DNA of 64,000 bases, from contig JAMWBK010000007.1 in assembly GCA_029953675.1 (NCBI GenBank), positions 1,798,001 to 1,862,000 of the forward strand, read 5' to 3'. The stretch comes from Rhodosorus marinus. Its lineage: Eukaryota; Rhodophyta; Stylonematophyceae; Stylonematales; Stylonemataceae. Positions 39,035-50,456 of the stretch are shown here, one piece after another. The translations under genes and the position numbers were made by a program. Numbering within the stretch: the stretch's first letter is position 1; every line of letters begins with the position of its first letter. The notes beneath the pieces were generated by a model. It was not told the origin of the DNA and did not search any database. It was given only the letters and a program-made list of their open reading frames with translations.

Positions 39035-39175
39035 CACAAACTCGGCGTTTCTATAAGCATCGAGAGCGCTCTCTTTTCTTCTTCTCAGACTCCTCAGTCT
39101 TTATAAACTTGAAAAAGGCTTCATCGTCTTCTGAGCCTTCCTCTCTCTTCAGAGAAAGCAAAACCGGCACCGTTG

Positions 39176-40340
39176 CTCGACTCTCCCAGAGCGTCTTCCG
39201 GCGACACGAACTTTGGCAAATTCTTCAGTAAAAAAGTCTTGATGTTCTTGTTCTGTCATCCTCCTTCGTCGCCAATGATTGAAAGTCGTCTTGTCCTAAC
39301 CTTCCTCGGCGTCTTCACGCTGACTAGTGAACTGCTTCCTCCTTCCCACACACGGGGGGAGGGGAGGGAAGTGACGAGAAACTGGAGACGGCTCAAGAAC
39401 ACGTCGGACAGTTGGGGGAGTAAATTTGGGAGGGTCAACACCAACCCAACTAAAAACTGTCACAGTAGAAATCATGGAGTTAAGTCGACTCCCCGCGAGT
39501 GTCTTTCGGCGCTACCAACTTGGGCAACTTCTTCAGAGAAAAAGTTTTTTGATGTTTTGTCATCCTTCGTCGCCGATGATTGAAAGTCTTGTCCTAAGCT
39601 TCATCAGCGTCTCACGCTGGCCAGAGAACTGCTTCCTCCTCTCCAGAGCGGAGCGGGGGGGGGGGGAAGTGGGAGAACTGGAGACGGCTCAAGAACACGT
39701 CAGGCAGTTGGGGCAGTAAATTTTGGAGGGGTCAAGACCAACCAACTAAACTGTCCAAGTAGAAAAACATGGAGTTAAGTCGATTCCCCCGAAGTGTCTT
39801 TCGGCGCTACCCACTTGGGCTACGTCTTCAGTGAAAAAGTGTTGATGCCAATGATTGAAAGTCGTCTTGTCCCAACCTTCTTCAGCGTCCTCACGCTGGC
39901 AAGAGAACTACTTCCTCCTCCCTAGAGAGCGGGTGGGGAAGTACAGAGAACTGGGGACGGCTCCAGAACAATTCGAGCAGTTGGCGGAGTAAATTCGGGC
40001 CGATCAAGACCAACCAAACTAAACTGATTTTCCCAGCAGAAAACATGGAGTTAAGTCAGCTCCCCGCGAGTGTCTTTCGGATCTACCAACTTGGGCAACT
40101 TCTTCAGTTAAAATGCTCTGATGTTTTGTCATCCTTCTTCGTCGCCAATTATTGAAACTCGTCTTGTTCCAACCTTCATCAGCGTCCTCACGCTGCTAGA
40201 GAACTACTTCCTCCCAAGGGCGCGGAAAGGGGAAGTTGGGAGGACGAGGAACGGCTGAAGAACACATTGGGCAGTTGGAGACAACCAAACTGAACTATCC
40301 CAAGCAGAAAAACGTGATGTTAAGTTTCAGGAGCTGTCTT
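39176..40340. repeat. Tandem array, four ~270-310 bp units plus remnant
   Basis: Units start near 39176, 39484, 39779 and 40055, with a short fifth remnant from 40324. Each runs through the same landmarks: CGAGTGTCTTTCGGCGCTAC, ACTTGGGCAACTTCTTCAG, CCAATGATTGAAAGTC, CAGCGTCCTCACGCTGGC, AACTGGAGACGGCTCAAGAA, GGTCAAGACCAACC, and a terminal CATGGAGTTAA. Lengths fall from about 308 to 295, 276 and 269 bp, mostly through indels in a purine-rich middle that includes a 12-G run (39655-39666). The array fills the region between the divergent starts of tRNase Z and HemK. No coding frame is conserved between copies. Confidence 0.9.
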
Positions 40341-40560
40341 TTGCTGCAGCTCCTATTTGTCGATGGCTTTTGATCTGTAGGTGGACTCGTTCTGAGCTCT
40401 GTGAAGGTCTGGAGCGAAACTGGCATCTCTCTGAAGCTGATATCTAGGTTGTTGGACAAGTCTTTTGACGAAGTGTTTTATTCAGCGAGAGAGATGGTAA
40501 ACTTGGTGTTTGCTTCGTGGTGAGCGCTTCTCGGACCGGCCCGTGGTGAGCGGCGGAGGC

Positions 40561-41770
40561 ATGACGATGACGTGTTTTGCTGCATCGATAGGACAGAGAC
40601 CGGCAAGACGCGCGGCTCGATATATGTGTATGAAAGCAGATGAGGAGGTTGAACGCCTTTGCTCTGTGTTGTCGGACTGTGTGGATGTGAGGTCCGCGGT
40701 GGATGCTGTTGATCGTTCAATGAGATGTGCTGGTGTTTCTGAGCCGTCATCGAGCGCGGAGTACATCGTCGGAAGTGTCGTCGGAGCGAACTCACGGTCT
40801 GCGCTTCGGAGCAGGTTGGACCAGAGCATCGGTGGGTCCGAGAAGGAACTTATTGGAAACCTGTCGATGAGGAGGATTGTTCGGCGGGAGCCTGTGCAGT
40901 ACTTAGTCGGGAATTGGGACTTTCACCATATTACTCTCAATGTACGGACCCCGATTCTGATCCCCAGACCTGAAACCGAGGAGCTGGTGGAGCTTATTAT
41001 TAAGTCCGAAACGGTCAGGATTTCGCAAGCTTGTAGCTTCCTCGATATCGGTACAGGAACGGGCGCTATCCTGCTCGCGATTCTCAAGCAACGTGCCAAT
41101 GCCACTGGCGTTGGCATCGACATCAACCCCGAAGCAGTCCGGTAAGGAGACGTTCCTCCCCAATACCATTTCCATCTCTCTCTGTGGCTCACGCAGAAAC
41201 CGCTACTGTACACCTTCTTTTTTTGCTTCCGACGACTGTCTAACTCAAGCCTTTCGAAAGAGAACTCGGACCTGTTAGACTTATCCTCTAGAAGCTGCTT
41301 TCAACAAATTTCAATAGAGGAGTTCGTCCCCGAAACTCTCTTCGACGTGGTGGCGAGCAACCCTCCCTACATCCCTGCCAAAGACATGCAAACATTGGAA
41401 AAGGAAGTTAAGGACCATGAGGATGCAAACGCTCTTCATGGGGGAGTAGATGGTGAGAAAAACGCCTATCCCAGCACGGAAATCGTCGTGTTTCCAAAGC
41501 TCAGTGTTCCCGGCTGACTTTCTTCGTCTAGGCATGGATGTCATCCGGATCATCCTACAGCGTACGTTCCAGCTGTTGAAGCCAGGAGGAGATCTTTGGC
41601 TCGAGGTCGACCCGTCGCATCCCGAGCCTATTGAAGCGCTATGTAGGAATGACGTTTCCCTCCAGGAATTGACCTTCGTAGAGAAACACGACGACTTCCG
41701 TGGTTTAGCTCGTTTTGTTCACATTCGGCGTCGGAGAGGATCGTCGCGTGACGTCTCATCCTATCGTTGA
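40561..41770 (+). CDS. HEMK1: Release-factor glutamine N5-methyltransferase, HemK/PrmC family
   Basis: A SAM-dependent methyltransferase that modifies the Gln of the GGQ motif in class I peptide-chain release factors. Exons 40561-41141, 41250-41452 and 41532-41770, in frame, 340 residues. The N-terminal helical domain holds MRRIVRREPVQYLVGNWDF and ILIPRPETEELVELI. The SAM-binding motif is FLDIGTGTGAILLAIL and the catalytic motif is FDVVASNPPYIP; LLKPGGDLWLEV follows. The first ~30 residues (MTMTCFAASIGQRPARRAAR) are basic and Ala-rich, suggesting import into mitochondria or plastid, where bacterial-type release factors act. A perfect hairpin lies 35 bp after the stop. Confidence 0.93.
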
Positions 41771-41805
41771 GGAAGGCGATACGTCTTTTAAGCTGAATCG
41801 GGTGT

Positions 41806-41831
41806 AAGGCCCGGGCAGACGCCCGGGCCTT
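41806..41831. terminator. Perfect GC-rich hairpin downstream of HemK
   Basis: AAGGCCCGGGC, loop AGAC, then GCCCGGGCCTT: an 11-bp perfect stem with a 4-nt loop, followed by TTG. It begins 35 bp after the HemK stop codon. The shape is that of a bacterial intrinsic terminator, which would be odd in a nuclear gene. It may instead be a 3' UTR structure or chance. The stem itself is certain; the terminator label is tentative. Confidence 0.5.
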
Positions 41832-42726
41832 TGCACGAGTCGAATTTGGCGGTGTTCCTCCGAGGTTCCCTGGTTGAAACCGCGTGTTTAACTTCACACC
41901 GGCACTGCTGCCGTCGCAGACCGATCGCTAGGCGAGCAGAACGTTTCGCCTAAGCTGTGATCAGCATTTTTGGTCGAGAGAAAGAATCTCGATGGGACGA
42001 CAGAGGCTGCGCAACGTCGTCCACATAGACTTGCGGTCAACGACGTCGAGGACTCACGTACAAGAACCGGGACGCGGAGGGCCAAGTTGCCGCCTCCTAT
42101 TCCCTGACGCTGAATGTCGACCCACGAGGTCTACTCATATTAACGTCCTCTGTGCTTCGAGTTCATGTCCGGAGAGCGAGAATCTTCCATCATGCGAGCA
42201 GACACAAAAACAGTTTTTCAAGCGGAAAGCCATACCGATGGCCAAAGGGTCCAAGAGTCTCCTCCATCAGTACCTTTGTCATCCCGTTTCTCATCGATTG
42301 CTTTTGGATGGCCGCGGAGGAGTGTGCAAAGAGTCTAGTTTGTCCCACCGCTGCTAGTCCCGTTGTTAGTAGAGTACCTTGTATCGCTCGCTTGCTGGCT
42401 TACGAACAGGTTCCTGTAGAATCCACCGGAGTTGTCTCACATATTGACGGCGTTAACATGTACCTTCGGGCGTGCAAATGCCGCGAGGAGAGTTACCTAG
42501 TCTAGGCCTTGTCATAGTAAACCAGTACCAGCTCATTCCAGAGCAGTTGTGGCTTGGAGAGGAAATCCGAAACGCGAGATGGAAAAGCAGCTTCCGTTCA
42601 CGCCCGAACTTCGCTTCTGCCTACGCAGACTGTCCTCATCTTCGCTGGGGTCTGGTTGGGGAAGAAGGTAGAGATCTTGGTTCGAAACTGGTGGAGACGT
42701 GAGGTTGGCGGCTTCGTTAGGAAAGC
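41832..42726. other. Intergenic region, no gene seen
   Basis: About 900 bp between HemK and NAT9. There are short frames only. One TGTCCCA motif is at 42341. Confidence 0.5.
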
Positions 42727-43447
42727 ATGAGGTGCAATGAGAAGACTCGTCTAGTTGGTGATCAGATTGATCTGGTTCCTTACTGCAAGCGACATGTTGT
42801 TCAGTACCATGAATGGATGAAGGATCCATGGATTCGGGAGATGACTTGTTCCGAGCCTCTGACGTTGGAGCAGGAGTATGAGAACCAAGTTTCCTGGCAT
42901 CTGGATGAGCACAAGATGACGTTTATCGTCTTGGACAAGAATCTAGATGATGAATGCCCGCCAGTTGGCGATGTGAACCTGTTCTTGATCGATGTGGATG
43001 ACGAAGACGCCGTCGTTGCGGAGATTGAGGTGATGATTGCCGAGCCAAGGAGCAGGAGAAGAGGATTAGCTACGGAAGCAGTGAAGCTCATGGTTGCATA
43101 CGGCGTGAAGCATTTAGGATGCAGCAGCTACGTTGCAAAAATCGTAGAATCCAACGAGGTAGGGGGCAGTCCTGAGACCAATTTTCTTCGAGCTGGACAA
43201 TCGTGACGTACGTGATCTTGCCGCCTTTTAGGGATCCATCAACATGTTCAAAAAGCTGGGATTCGAGCAGCTACGGCGACTAGAGGTTTTCAAGGAGGTG
43301 CATCTGATTCTTCGACTTTCCGCGGAGGTTTGCATAGACACCGCAGTCTTTCAAGACCGTGAGCGTAGTGTGAGCGTACTGAGTTTGGAACCTTCGGGCC
43401 GCTGTTATGTGTCACTAGGCGGCAGAAAGCTATCGAGCCGAGATTGA
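42727..43447 (+). CDS. NAT9: N-acetyltransferase 9-like GNAT protein
   Basis: A GNAT-fold acetyltransferase of the NAT9 group (human NAT9 about 207 residues), linked in animals to microtubule stability; the substrate in algae is unknown. Exons 42727-43158 and 43232-43447 give 215 residues. NAT9 hallmarks: VGDQIDLVPYCKRHVVQYHE at the N-terminus, MKDPWIREMTCSEPLTLEQE, FIVLDKNL, VGDVNLFL, IEVMIAEPRSRRRGLATEAV (acetyl-CoA-binding R/Q-x-x-G-x-G/A region), and NEGSINMFKKLGFEQL. The last ~40 residues after VFKEVHLILRLS look less conserved. Confidence 0.92.
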
Positions 43448-45242
43448 GGGCAGAGAAGTCGACTACCAGCGAGATGGTCTGTAAGGAAGGGCTGTCCTGA
43501 GACTATTTCAAGGCCTTCTGGGTCGTTTCGTGCAGCTGTGAACCAGTTTCTGCTCTCGTGATAAGTTAACCGCTTGCTGCCGCCATAGGCTTCTCAAATT
43601 TCTGATGGCATGCGGAAGCACATACCACAGAGCAGGTCACGGATGCACTGTTCGTGGTTTCTGCGGACGAAATGTTCGATGACGATTCATGAGCCGCGGT
43701 TGGAACAGAGGACAACCCTTACTATCCATTCTGCACAAATATGTCAGCGCTCGCTGAACGTAAGATCACGAGAACCGGCCAAGTCCAGGTTTCCGGCTCA
43801 TTTAACGTGCTTCTCGGTCGTTCAAACTAACGCCTTTTCCCAGAGGAAGAGAGAGACTAACTTGGACCTACAGGGCGAGAAACATAGGCCACTGCTGTCG
43901 ACGCAAACCAGATAAATGAAACTTCACCAAACTCAATCCCCAAATCCGATCCGAACCCCTGCCATCAAGACGAAAACCGATCGGGCGAAGGGGTTGTTCA
44001 TAATCGAGAACATCGCTAGCGACTTATCTTTTACAAATTAGGAGAGAGTGTTGGTATTGAGCATATCGTAGTAGAGTATCAAATATGGTCTTCGTCAACA
44101 AACCCTTTCCAAACAACCACAACGCCCTAGATCTGCTTGTCAACTGATCACACATCCGATGTTCGCTTTCCTAATTATTTTATTTCGTTTGTCCCAGTCT
44201 AACCAATTGATGAACGTTAGTTTTCAGTTCATCAAATTAAGAGCAATGATACTATATCATTAGCCAATAACTGAGGGCTAATTTGTTTTTTTCTAAAATA
44301 CTTGTTCGCTCGGGGAGCTTGACTGTTGAGCGGACAGGTTCGGAGTGAGAGCTTTGGGCTTGAGAGGCATCACTGGCATCTAATGCTGAGATTAAAATCG
44401 ATTGAATAGTTTTCGATAGGTTTGAATCATCCCAGTAATGACTACGCATTGGCACCCGCCAACTCGAGATACCGACGTTGTCCCTCGCGGGCCTGGCTCC
44501 ATCTGGCGCAAGACTTCTCAAAAATTCGACAGCTCATTTCTTCAATGGAGTTTTCGATGCTTCCTCTTAATCTACAACGATCAGTCTCCGGCTTACCCTC
44601 CCGATACGGTTCCCTCAGGCTTGCTCCGTCTACAGACAAGCACGGCATCTAGCTCACCGGGTGCAGGTTCACTCCAGACTCCATCAGCGACTGTATCCAA
44701 AGCATTCCAACTAACTCAAGCTGGAGCCTGCAAGACGTTCCTTGCCGCCAGGAAACCCTGTCCTCACCGCCCACTGTTTGATTCCATATGAACTAACAAA
44801 GGAGCGAAGGGCGAAGTGGGGGGGGAGTGGGGAGTTGAGCAGCCGACCTTCCTCACTCGCTGAAAGTCATCAGGAGTATAATATGGATCCGCTTTAGTCT
44901 CAACATTACCAGCTCTCACATTATAGCTCGACAATAAAACCTCATTAGCTCAAGGCCAAATGTCCCAACTCGATCTGTCCCAATGCATTGCGATCTTTAT
45001 GAGATATCTCGTGTCATGGTGAGGACGGACAGCAGGCTATGGAGAGTGTGGAGGATGAGTTGGAATGGTCTGGGAGAGAGAGCTGTTGGGTAACGCTTTT
45101 GAGAAGGACTGAGACACCCCATCTTACGAGAATTCCAAGGTTTCTGATCAAGTTTGGTTCGTTTCTAGGTTAAGTGGGAGCCGCTTCCAGTTGTGGTTCT
45201 GTGTTTTGTTCTTGTTTTGTCTCGTGATTGAAAAGAGGAAGA
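43448..45242. other. Intergenic region, no supported gene
   Basis: About 1.8 kb. Frames such as 44252-44521 (minus) and 44438-44791 (plus) give no recognisable protein. TGTCCCA motifs occur at 44190, 44961 and 44976; the last two lie about 270-280 bp before the aminopeptidase ATG. Confidence 0.5.
44961..44982. promoter_or_regulatory. Pair of TGTCCCA motifs, 15 bp apart
   Basis: TGTCCCA starts at 44961 and again at 44976, the same 15-bp phasing as the triplet at 9002-9041. It is about 270 bp upstream of the aminopeptidase start codon. Regulatory function is inferred. Confidence 0.35.
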
Positions 45243-48200
45243 ATGAGTGAAGTCGAGAGCAAACGGGTGCTTCTACCGAAGAACGCCAAGCCTAGTCATT
45301 ATGATCTTGAGTTTTCTCCGGATCTTTTCCCTGCGGAAGGATCGGAACCGACTTTTGAAGGTGTGTGTGTGACTTTGGGGGAAAAACCCCGGTATCCGAA
45401 TGCTGTTCCTTTTTGTTTTGTTGGTTTGGCTGATTGTGGTTGTGTATGGATTTGATTTGAAAAGGTTCTGCAACGATCTATGTCAAACTGGTGGAAGCTA
45501 CGAATACGATTGTCCTGAATGCGAAGGAGTTGAAGGTTACTTCTGGTTCGATCTGTTCGAGCGAGGACGTAAGGAAGTGCTTCTGGAAGGAAGGTTGGTT
45601 GACTTTTTGAGCTAGATCTGACGGGTTTTAATTTTTTGGACTGGCAGTTCTGCGTCCGAGCGGAGATATCGCTCGATGAAAAGAACGAAACGGTCACCCT
45701 GACTGCCCCAGAGGCGTTGAGCCCTGGGGACTACAAGATCGACACGACGTTCAACGGTGTTTTGAACGAGAAGATGATGGGATTCTACAGATCAGAGTAC
45801 AAGGACCCCCTTGACTCGTCAAAGAAGAAGTGCGTACTGCCTTCTATCTATTGCCTCGTCCCTATAGTCCATCCAAGAGGAAACTCTCGATCTTACCCCC
45901 GACAACTGCTTTCACCACCAGGCTCATGGCGGTCACGCAGTTCGAACCAACCGACGCGAGAATGGCGTTCCCTTGCTTTGACGAGCCTAACATCAAGGTA
46001 GCCAACTGCCTGCTGAATCCACCCACGAGCATTGCAAGATTTTTTCATTGATCAGATCCTCAAACACAGGCAACCTTCTCAGTGACGATGAACGCCCCGG
46101 AGTCCTACACTTGTCTGTCCAACATGCCGATCATCAAGGAAGAAGCTGCTGAAGGGAAGAAGAAAGTGGTCTTCGACAAAACTCCAATCATGTCGACTTA
46201 CTTGGTTAGTTGTACCTTGCTATACTTTCTATTGATTCGAACAAGTTCGTCTGGCACGCCGAAGTCCATGATATGTCACAACGGCAGCTGGCGGACGTAT
46301 GTCGTTCTCAGCTCGGGACATCTGCCTGTCCGCCGATCGAGCACGCATTCAGTGTTTGCAAACGGTGCCTTGCTAAGCTTTGCTTTTGGGTTTGTTGCTA
46401 TCCCCCTCCTTGCGCAGTTGGCCTTTGTCGTCGCAGAGCTTGACTTCATCAAGGGGGAGACTAAGGACGGAGTGGAATTTAGGGTATATACGGAGAAAGG
46501 ACGTTCTGAACTGGGACAGTTTGCTCTGGATTGCGGTGTGAAAGTTCTCCCGTTCTTTGCGACGTTCTTTGAGATTGCTTACCCATTGCCAAAGATGGAC
46601 ATGATCGCAGTAAGGAAGGTCTTCATTCGTTTTGTTCCATGCGGTGCTACTCCTCTTGCGGAAAGCGTTTTTTTCGCATTTTGTTTCTGAAAGCCTGTTC
46701 TTTGATGTCCAACGCTTAGATTCCGGATTTTGCTGCTGGAGCTATGGAGAACTGGGGCTTGGTGACATACCGGGAAACGGCTCTGCTCCTGGATCCAAGC
46801 CAGTCCTCTGCCCAAGCAAAGGCTAGGGTTGCTGGGGTAGGAATGTGACAAGCGCACTAGTGTCCCTTGCGTTTGAATTCTAACGGGACGGTTTTTTAGG
46901 TTGTGGCACATGAGCTGGCGCATCAGTGGTTTGGAAATCTGGTGACAATGGACTGGTGGACCCATCTGTGGTTGAATGAGGGCTTTGCCACATGGGCCGC
47001 TGACTTGGCAGTTGACACGCTATTCCCAGAGTGGAAGGTAGGGGCACACTAGAAACATCCTCAGGAACAACGGGAATGCTGTTTGTCACGTTGTAACTGA
47101 TTTCGAGGATTGCATCGATTCCTCTGCTTCGGTTAGGTTTGGGTCCAGTTTGTTTGTACCACGCTCTCATCAGCCCTCCACCTCGACGCCCTGCGCTCAT
47201 CCCATGCAATCGAAGTTGAAGTAAGCCTTGCTACATTACGAAGAGAGCATAAGACTGTCATTGATACTGATTCTTGCTTTTGATGATTCACAGATCAATG
47301 ACGCAACGGAGGTCAACGAGATCTTTGACGCTATTTCCTACCTGAAAGGCGCATCGGTGATTCGTATGCTCGCGAATTACCTCAGTGTGGACGTTTTCAA
47401 GCAGGGTAAGTGGTTGAAAGACCAGCTACAAAAAATCTCGTGTGAAGGCCACAACCCCAGCCCCGGAAAAACTAAGTCTGTTACCTGCACACTACAGGTC
47501 TCATCACATACTTGAAGGAGTTTTCCTACTCTAACGCAGCTACAGAAGATCTTTGGCAACACCTCGAAACGGCCAGCGGCAAACCCATCAAGGAGCTAAT
47601 GAGCAACTGGACCAAGCAGGTAGGGCACAGTCGAGCTTGGATTGAGTTACCGGTAAGGACTTTTGCTGAACGGCTCTACGTGACTTTCGGTATGAAAAAT
47701 TTCCAGGTCGGCTACCCTGTTTTGGAGGTTTCAGATCTTGGAAACGGAGAGGTCCAAGTGTCTCAGAGCCGATTCCTGTCGAACGGAACTGAGGATGCGT
47801 CGAAACCCACTTGGATGGTACCCATTGGCGTCTTGAATGCGGGTAGCAGTGAATCCTATTATGAACTTCTTGATGGCTCCTCTGGCCAGCTTTCAGGAGT
47901 CAATACGAACAGCTCAGAGTGGACCAAGCTGAACGCATACCAGGTATTGCTCTGGCCGTGTCCCCGAAATTGAAGTCTACTATTGAACACATCACGAACT
48001 AAGTTGTGTGTCTTTCTTGTGGATCACCAAGTCCGGTATCTTCCGAATTAAATACTCTGATTCGATGGCGAGCAAGCTGATCACGGCAATCGGGAAGAGC
48101 GAGCTCGGGCCAGAGGACAGGTTAAGTCTTCTGAGTGATAGTTTTGCACTTGCTCGGGCGGGCCGACTGCCTACCGTGAAAGCACTAGAGGTTCGTCCTT

Positions 48201-49355
48201 TTTACAGACGAGCATTTTTGCTCACGTGTGGTAGTCGCTCACAGTTCCTCGTACGGTTCTCGCCTGTCCTTTTTTTTGTTTTTCTAGATTACGAAGGCGT
48301 TCAGCCAAGAAACCGAGTACACATGCATTCTGAGCATATGCGCCGCCCTAACCGAGCTGAGCAGGCTCTTTGCACAAGAGGTTGACTCGGAAGAATATCG
48401 CGGCTTCAAGCGGCTTGCAGAACAGCTCCTGGTCCCCCTTAGTAAGTCTGTAGGCTGGGAAGCCAAGCCGGGTGAAAGCCATATCCAATCACTTCTGAGG
48501 TACGGCGCTAGTTTCTTTCTGCACGCCTGGAGACTTTGAAAACCAAATACAGCCTTTTTGCGTTCATTTTGCCATCTCAATAGGTCGCAGGTACTCGGAA
48601 GTCTCATCGAGTTCGAACACGAGGGGACAATGAGTGAAGCAGTGGCGAGGTTTAAGAGCTTTGTCAGTGGTGAAGCTGAACTGCTTCCGGACTTGAGACT
48701 GCCGTGCTACTTTGCCGCTGTCGAGGTGCTCGGAAAGGAAGGCTACGACGCCGTAATGCAGATTTACAAAGAAACCGATCTCAATGAGGAGATGGTAGGG
48801 CTCTTCATCAAATGGGGAACGGCGGCTTTTGCTTACCGCTTTTACCTGGGCTCATGAACTTGGTGCATACTGTCTTTGCAGGTGCGGTGTATGCGGGCCC
48901 TGGGAGCGATTCCGGATGTTGGCGTTCTGGAGGAGACCCTGCAGTGGGCCCTAGCTGAAGTTAAGGCGCAGGATATCTATGTTGTCATCAACTCCGTTGC
49001 GAAGAATCGCCGCGGCAAGGATCTCGCTTGGGAGTTCCTGCAGAAAGAATGGGAGAACTTTGTCGAACGATTCGGCAAAGGCAGCCACTTCAACACCCGG
49101 ATGATGGGTTCTTGCACAGAATTCAGCTCGGAGGAGAAGGCCGTGAGTATTGGGTTCCATTTCCAACTTGATGATGTGATACTCATCTTGTTGTCTACGT
49201 GAAACGTATAGGTGGAGGTGGAAAAGTTCTTCGCCAGCGCGACTATTGTGGGGGCCACAAGGACTCTTGAGCAGTGCCTAGAGTCCATCCGAATGCGCGC
49301 GTCGTGGTACCAGCGAGATGCGGAGGAAGTGCATGCGTGGATCTCAAAAGTATGA
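45243..49355 (+). CDS. M1 aminopeptidase, puromycin-sensitive type (NPEPPS/APM1)
   Basis: A zinc metallopeptidase that removes N-terminal residues from peptides, usually cytosolic. Seventeen exons join in frame: 45243-45360, 45465-45568, 45648-45829, 45922-45997, 46070-46204, 46418-46609, 46720-46836, 46900-47037, 47137-47220, 47294-47405, 47498-47619, 47707-47943, 48032-48190, 48288-48499, 48584-48794, 48882-49142 and 49212-49355. They give 867 residues (human 919). Domain 1 begins [15 protein letters not shown] and has [20 protein letters not shown]. The substrate-binding [13 protein letters not shown] and the zinc motif [13 protein letters not shown] with [12 protein letters not shown] (the downstream Glu ligand) are intact. 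The C-terminal ERAP1-like helical domain ends WISKV. It has no signal peptide. Confidence 0.95.
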
Positions 49356-50456
49356 GCACTGCAGTGCTCTGCTTTATACAATACTGCTCAGATGCAACTG
49401 TGGACCAGTTTGTCGTCCAGGCAGGCAAGATATAAAACACAATAGAGGAAAGTATGAGCCTGGTCCAGCAACGTTCATCAATCTGACCCATAATGGCTTG
49501 TCAGAATGCAGCTTCTGACAAATCGCTACTCGCGAAGTAACGACGTAGCTTGAGTTATTAGTTCAAACTCAGACGCTTGCAATCGGACGTGGAAACACCA
49601 ATCAGTCGATCCCTTTCAACAGCCGAGTTCAAGCATCAGCAGAGGCTTGGTTTCCTCTGAAAAGAGGGTGTGTCGCAATGGTAGAGCGAATGATTCCAGA
49701 TCAAAAGGCTGGTGTAATCGATTCAGGTCGCCCTCATTCAGTCTGATATCGCGGATCCATCCACAAGTGAATAACGAGTTGCTAGCTTGTCAGGCTTCTT
49801 CCTATGCCTCAGTGTTCGAAACAGTGAGAAAATCTGTGTTCCGAATTGCGGGTTTGGGTTTACTGTACCCTCCAGGGAAAAACGTCTGACCTACCAAACT
49901 TTGTCCCCACAACAGAGTTGTTTGCCCTTCTGCGGCAAAAGCTTCCCTGGACGCCCCTGGTTCTGCGGTTTTAGTGTCCAGGCTCTACATGTCAGTCTCG
50001 CGCTCTCCTCGTGCTAGCCTGGCCCTGATTATGCCAATCCGTTGTTCCAATAAGCGGTTAGGTCATCGCAATCTATCGACGTCTCCGCCGTAGACAAAAC
50101 AGCGGATCGCCCGCTGCCCGCGTCCAGATTACAAAGCCCGGGGATGTGTGTTGTACAAGATACCTCACCACTTGAACCTCAGATATTCCGATAGACGACT
50201 TCATTATTCGTTCACGTTGTCTGAGATGACTGTCGTGAGCTTGGCAGCTTCTAAACCATCCTCAACTACTCCCCAACCGACTGGCGTAAGTATATTGTAG
50301 TACACATGAGTGTATTGTTAGTACTCTGAGATCCAATCTCACGTTGTCGATGTCGCGTTGTAGTTAGTCTTTGGAACGGTGGCTAGGTGAAATGGAAGGA
50401 GGGATGAAATGAGATCTGGTTATGGACAGAACTAAACATTTCTAGTAGAGAAAACG
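49356..50456. other. Intergenic region containing a tRNA-like sequence
   Basis: About 1.1 kb between the aminopeptidase and Z-ISO genes. Apart from the tRNA-Trp-like stretch at 49664-49736, I see no coding frame or repeat. Confidence 0.5.
49664..49736 (+). tRNA. tRNA-Trp(CCA)-like sequence, degenerate; possible pseudogene
   Basis: 73 nt with tRNA layout. The acceptor stem GAGGGTG/CGCCCTC has 7 pairs including one T-G, with discriminator A. The D arm is TCGC/GCGA. The anticodon loop TTCCAGA gives anticodon CCA (Trp), and the T loop ATCGATT departs from the canonical TTCGATT. The order and spacing match plant tRNA-Trp. The anticodon stem has only three good pairs and the T stem has mismatches, so it is probably a decayed copy. 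It could also be an unusual functional tRNA. Confidence 0.4.

Noticed and set aside
48441-48499. A GTAAGT-like donor at 48441 inside the aminopeptidase
   Set aside because: Reading through gives [16 protein letters not shown], which is conserved in the family, so the site is not used.
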